The notes under the pieces were generated by a model. That model was not told the origin of the DNA and did no database searches. It saw only the letters and a list, made by a program, of their open reading frames with translations. A stretch of DNA of 33,378 bases from Arenicellales bacterium (lineage in GTDB: Bacteria; Pseudomonadota; Gammaproteobacteria; BMS3Bbin11). The stretch's first letter is position 1; every line of letters begins with the position of its first letter. The DNA lies in the NCBI GenBank assembly GCA_029287915.1, contig JARFQE010000137.1:1-33378 (forward strand), read 5' to 3'. A program made the translations under genes and the position numbers. Shown here one piece after another: positions 32,518 through 33,378 of this stretch.

Positions 32518-32886
32518 TCAGGACACGGACTGACCAGGGTATGATATTTCAAGGATAATGCATTCCTTATCGGCTCTGAAAGGCCCATGCAGTTCTACCG
32601 GTGGCCGGCTTGCCTAGTCGCTGACTTCCAGCCATTGATTAAACGCTTCATCATACAGGCGGCCTTTTATTATCATGATCTCTTCCGGGTAATCATGACG
32701 TTTTGCACCTATGGCCCTTGTGTCAGCACCCGGTCTGAACCGGGTTAATCGCGTATAGTCACCGCTGATGTTATCCATCGCCAGGGTTATTTGTTCAATC
32801 AGCCCATCTGTTCCGCTTATGACTTCCCACATGTGGTCATTGCGCTTATCCAGTGCGTTCCAGTAAGTGGCCGTGGATTTTGCCAT
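32518..32886 (-). pseudogene. ChrR-like cupin gene interrupted by an in-frame TAG
   Basis: From ATG at 32886 (GGAGA about 10 bases upstream) the frame reads 90 residues (MAKSTATYWNALDKRNDHMW, FRPGADTRAIGAKRHDYPEE, FNQWLEVSD) and meets TAG at 32614-32616. Beyond it, the same frame continues without a stop for 31 more residues (ASRPPVELHGPFRADKECII and LEISYPGQSVS) to TGA at 32518. The second part holds the second cupin motif, which should follow the first directly, so the TAG most simply replaces a Tyr codon (SDYASRPP). This could be a recent nonsense mutation, a base-call error or suppressed readthrough. Unstopped, the protein would be a 122-residue cupin related to ChrR-type sensors or small dioxygenases. 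Confidence 0.8.
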
Positions 32887-33042
32887 GTCTGTCGTCTCCA
32901 GCCAGGTAATAGGGTTCAGGTAAAAGGTCGGTGACAAATCAGTATTATCATTTATTTATCACTGACGCCTGTAAACATTGTTGTATGCTTAGCTACAAGT
33001 TATTACGGTGGTGTAAATTCTGCGCGTAAGTAAAGTCCATAA

Positions 33043-33100
33043 GCCAGACCCAATTGAGCTGTCGAGCAATCTTTACAATGACAGAACAATCGGGTCTGAC
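33043..33100. repeat. REP-like inverted repeat
   Basis: GCCAGACCCAATTG (33043-33056) faces CAATCGGGTCTGAC (33087-33100), complementary at 12 of 14 positions, with a 30-base loop. The arms carry the GGGTCTGA core of the window's repeat family. It lies 25 bases past the stop of the minus-strand rhodanese gene, where it may act as its terminator. Confidence 0.65.
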
Positions 33101-33125
33101 CCAGCTATTTTGAGTTAGAACTCGT

Positions 33126-33378
33126 TTAACAGGTTGAGTAGCCTGCATCCAGCCAGCCCTGGGTGCCGCCGTCTATAAAAAAGACGTTGTCGTATCCGCG
33201 TTGTTTGAGCACATGGGCAGCTAATGCACCCATGGGGCCGCCCTGGCATGCGGTAATTATTGTACGTGTGCGGGATGTGAGCTCCTGGGGCAGTTCACCT
33301 TGCGGTTTTTCACTCAATTCGTTTAGCGGTAGATTAAGTGCACCGGGAATGATGCCCGTAGTGGAACGGATATCCGCT
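33126..33378 (-). CDS. Rhodanese-domain protein (partial, N-terminus outside window)
   Basis: At least 83 residues; the frame stays open to the window edge, so the start is missing. ADIRSTTGIIPGALNLPLNE corresponds to the rhodanese substrate-side motif. The catalytic Cys is in IITACQGGPMG, followed by AAHVLKQRGYDNVFFIDGGT and GWLDAGY. The active-site loop (CQGGPMG) lacks the Arg common in thiosulfate sulfurtransferases. It probably transfers sulfur from a persulfide or thiosulfate; location depends on the unseen N-terminus. Confidence 0.85.
   Translation of the reverse strand, partial: ADIRSTTGIIPGALNLPLNELSEKPQGELPQELTSRTRTIITACQGGPMGALAAHVLKQRGYDNVFFIDGGTQGWLDAGYSTC

Overview
The window looks like chromosomal DNA of a gammaproteobacterium. 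The evidence is the full folX-folE-folM set for tetrahydromonapterin, a cytochrome b561/YceI pair, SelO, Tas-type aldo-keto reductase, DUF2244, YkgJ and TIGR02450 proteins, and many dispersed palindromic repeats with the core GGGGTCAGA. A sulfur-metabolising lifestyle is an inference. It rests on a persulfide dioxygenase, a DsrC/TusE-family protein without its cysteines, a rhodanese and a small protein resembling the N-terminal half of sulfur oxygenase/reductase. No rRNA, tRNA, CRISPR array, integrase or complete transposase was seen.

Layout. 1-3.3 kb: exported D-2-hydroxyacid dehydrogenase, exported alpha/beta hydrolase and beta-hydroxyacid dehydrogenase, separated by repeats. 3.4-6.7 kb: cupin, META+SH3 envelope protein, small membrane protein, OmpA-type lipoprotein. 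6.7-7.1 kb: repeat-rich gap. 7.1-11.9 kb: histidine phosphatase, NAPE-PLD-like metallo-hydrolase, small lipoprotein, exported amidohydrolase, SelO. 12.0-14.7 kb (minus strand): a di-haem peroxidase fragment, the folX-folE-folM operon with 4-bp overlaps, and a Trp-rich small protein. 14.8-16.9 kb (plus): cytochrome b561, YceI, Cys-less DsrC/TusE-like protein, MTH1187-type thiamine-binding protein. 17.2-20.7 kb (plus): exported metallo-hydrolase, a four-unit repeat array, DUF2244, YkgJ, DUF4144-like protein, persulfide dioxygenase. 20.8-22.3 kb: a metallo-hydrolase divergent from a TetR regulator, with three palindromes between them. 22.4-23.7 kb: 7Fe ferredoxin, SOR-like protein, a strong shared terminator and a convergent 35-residue membrane protein. 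24.1-28.5 kb: Tas-like reductase, Mth938 protein, a histidine-kinase-type ATPase remnant, orphan proteins, gamma-glutamylcyclotransferase, lipoprotein and a degenerate HNH-like protein. 28.7-32.5 kb: divergent secreted phospholipase D and endonuclease/exonuclease/phosphatase proteins, a heptamer tandem repeat and an exported methyltransferase. The end holds a cupin gene broken by an in-frame TAG and a partial rhodanese.

Functional threads. FolE, FolX and FolM give three steps from GTP to tetrahydromonapterin. Sulfur-linked proteins are scattered rather than in one operon, so a joint pathway is speculative. An unusual share of the enzymes carry export signals, including families that normally use cytoplasmic NAD(H) or S-adenosylmethionine. 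The most novel candidates are the SOR-like protein at 23.0 kb with its convergent small membrane protein, the Cys-less DsrC homologue beside a thiamine-binding protein, and the palindrome-rich TetR/metallo-hydrolase control region.
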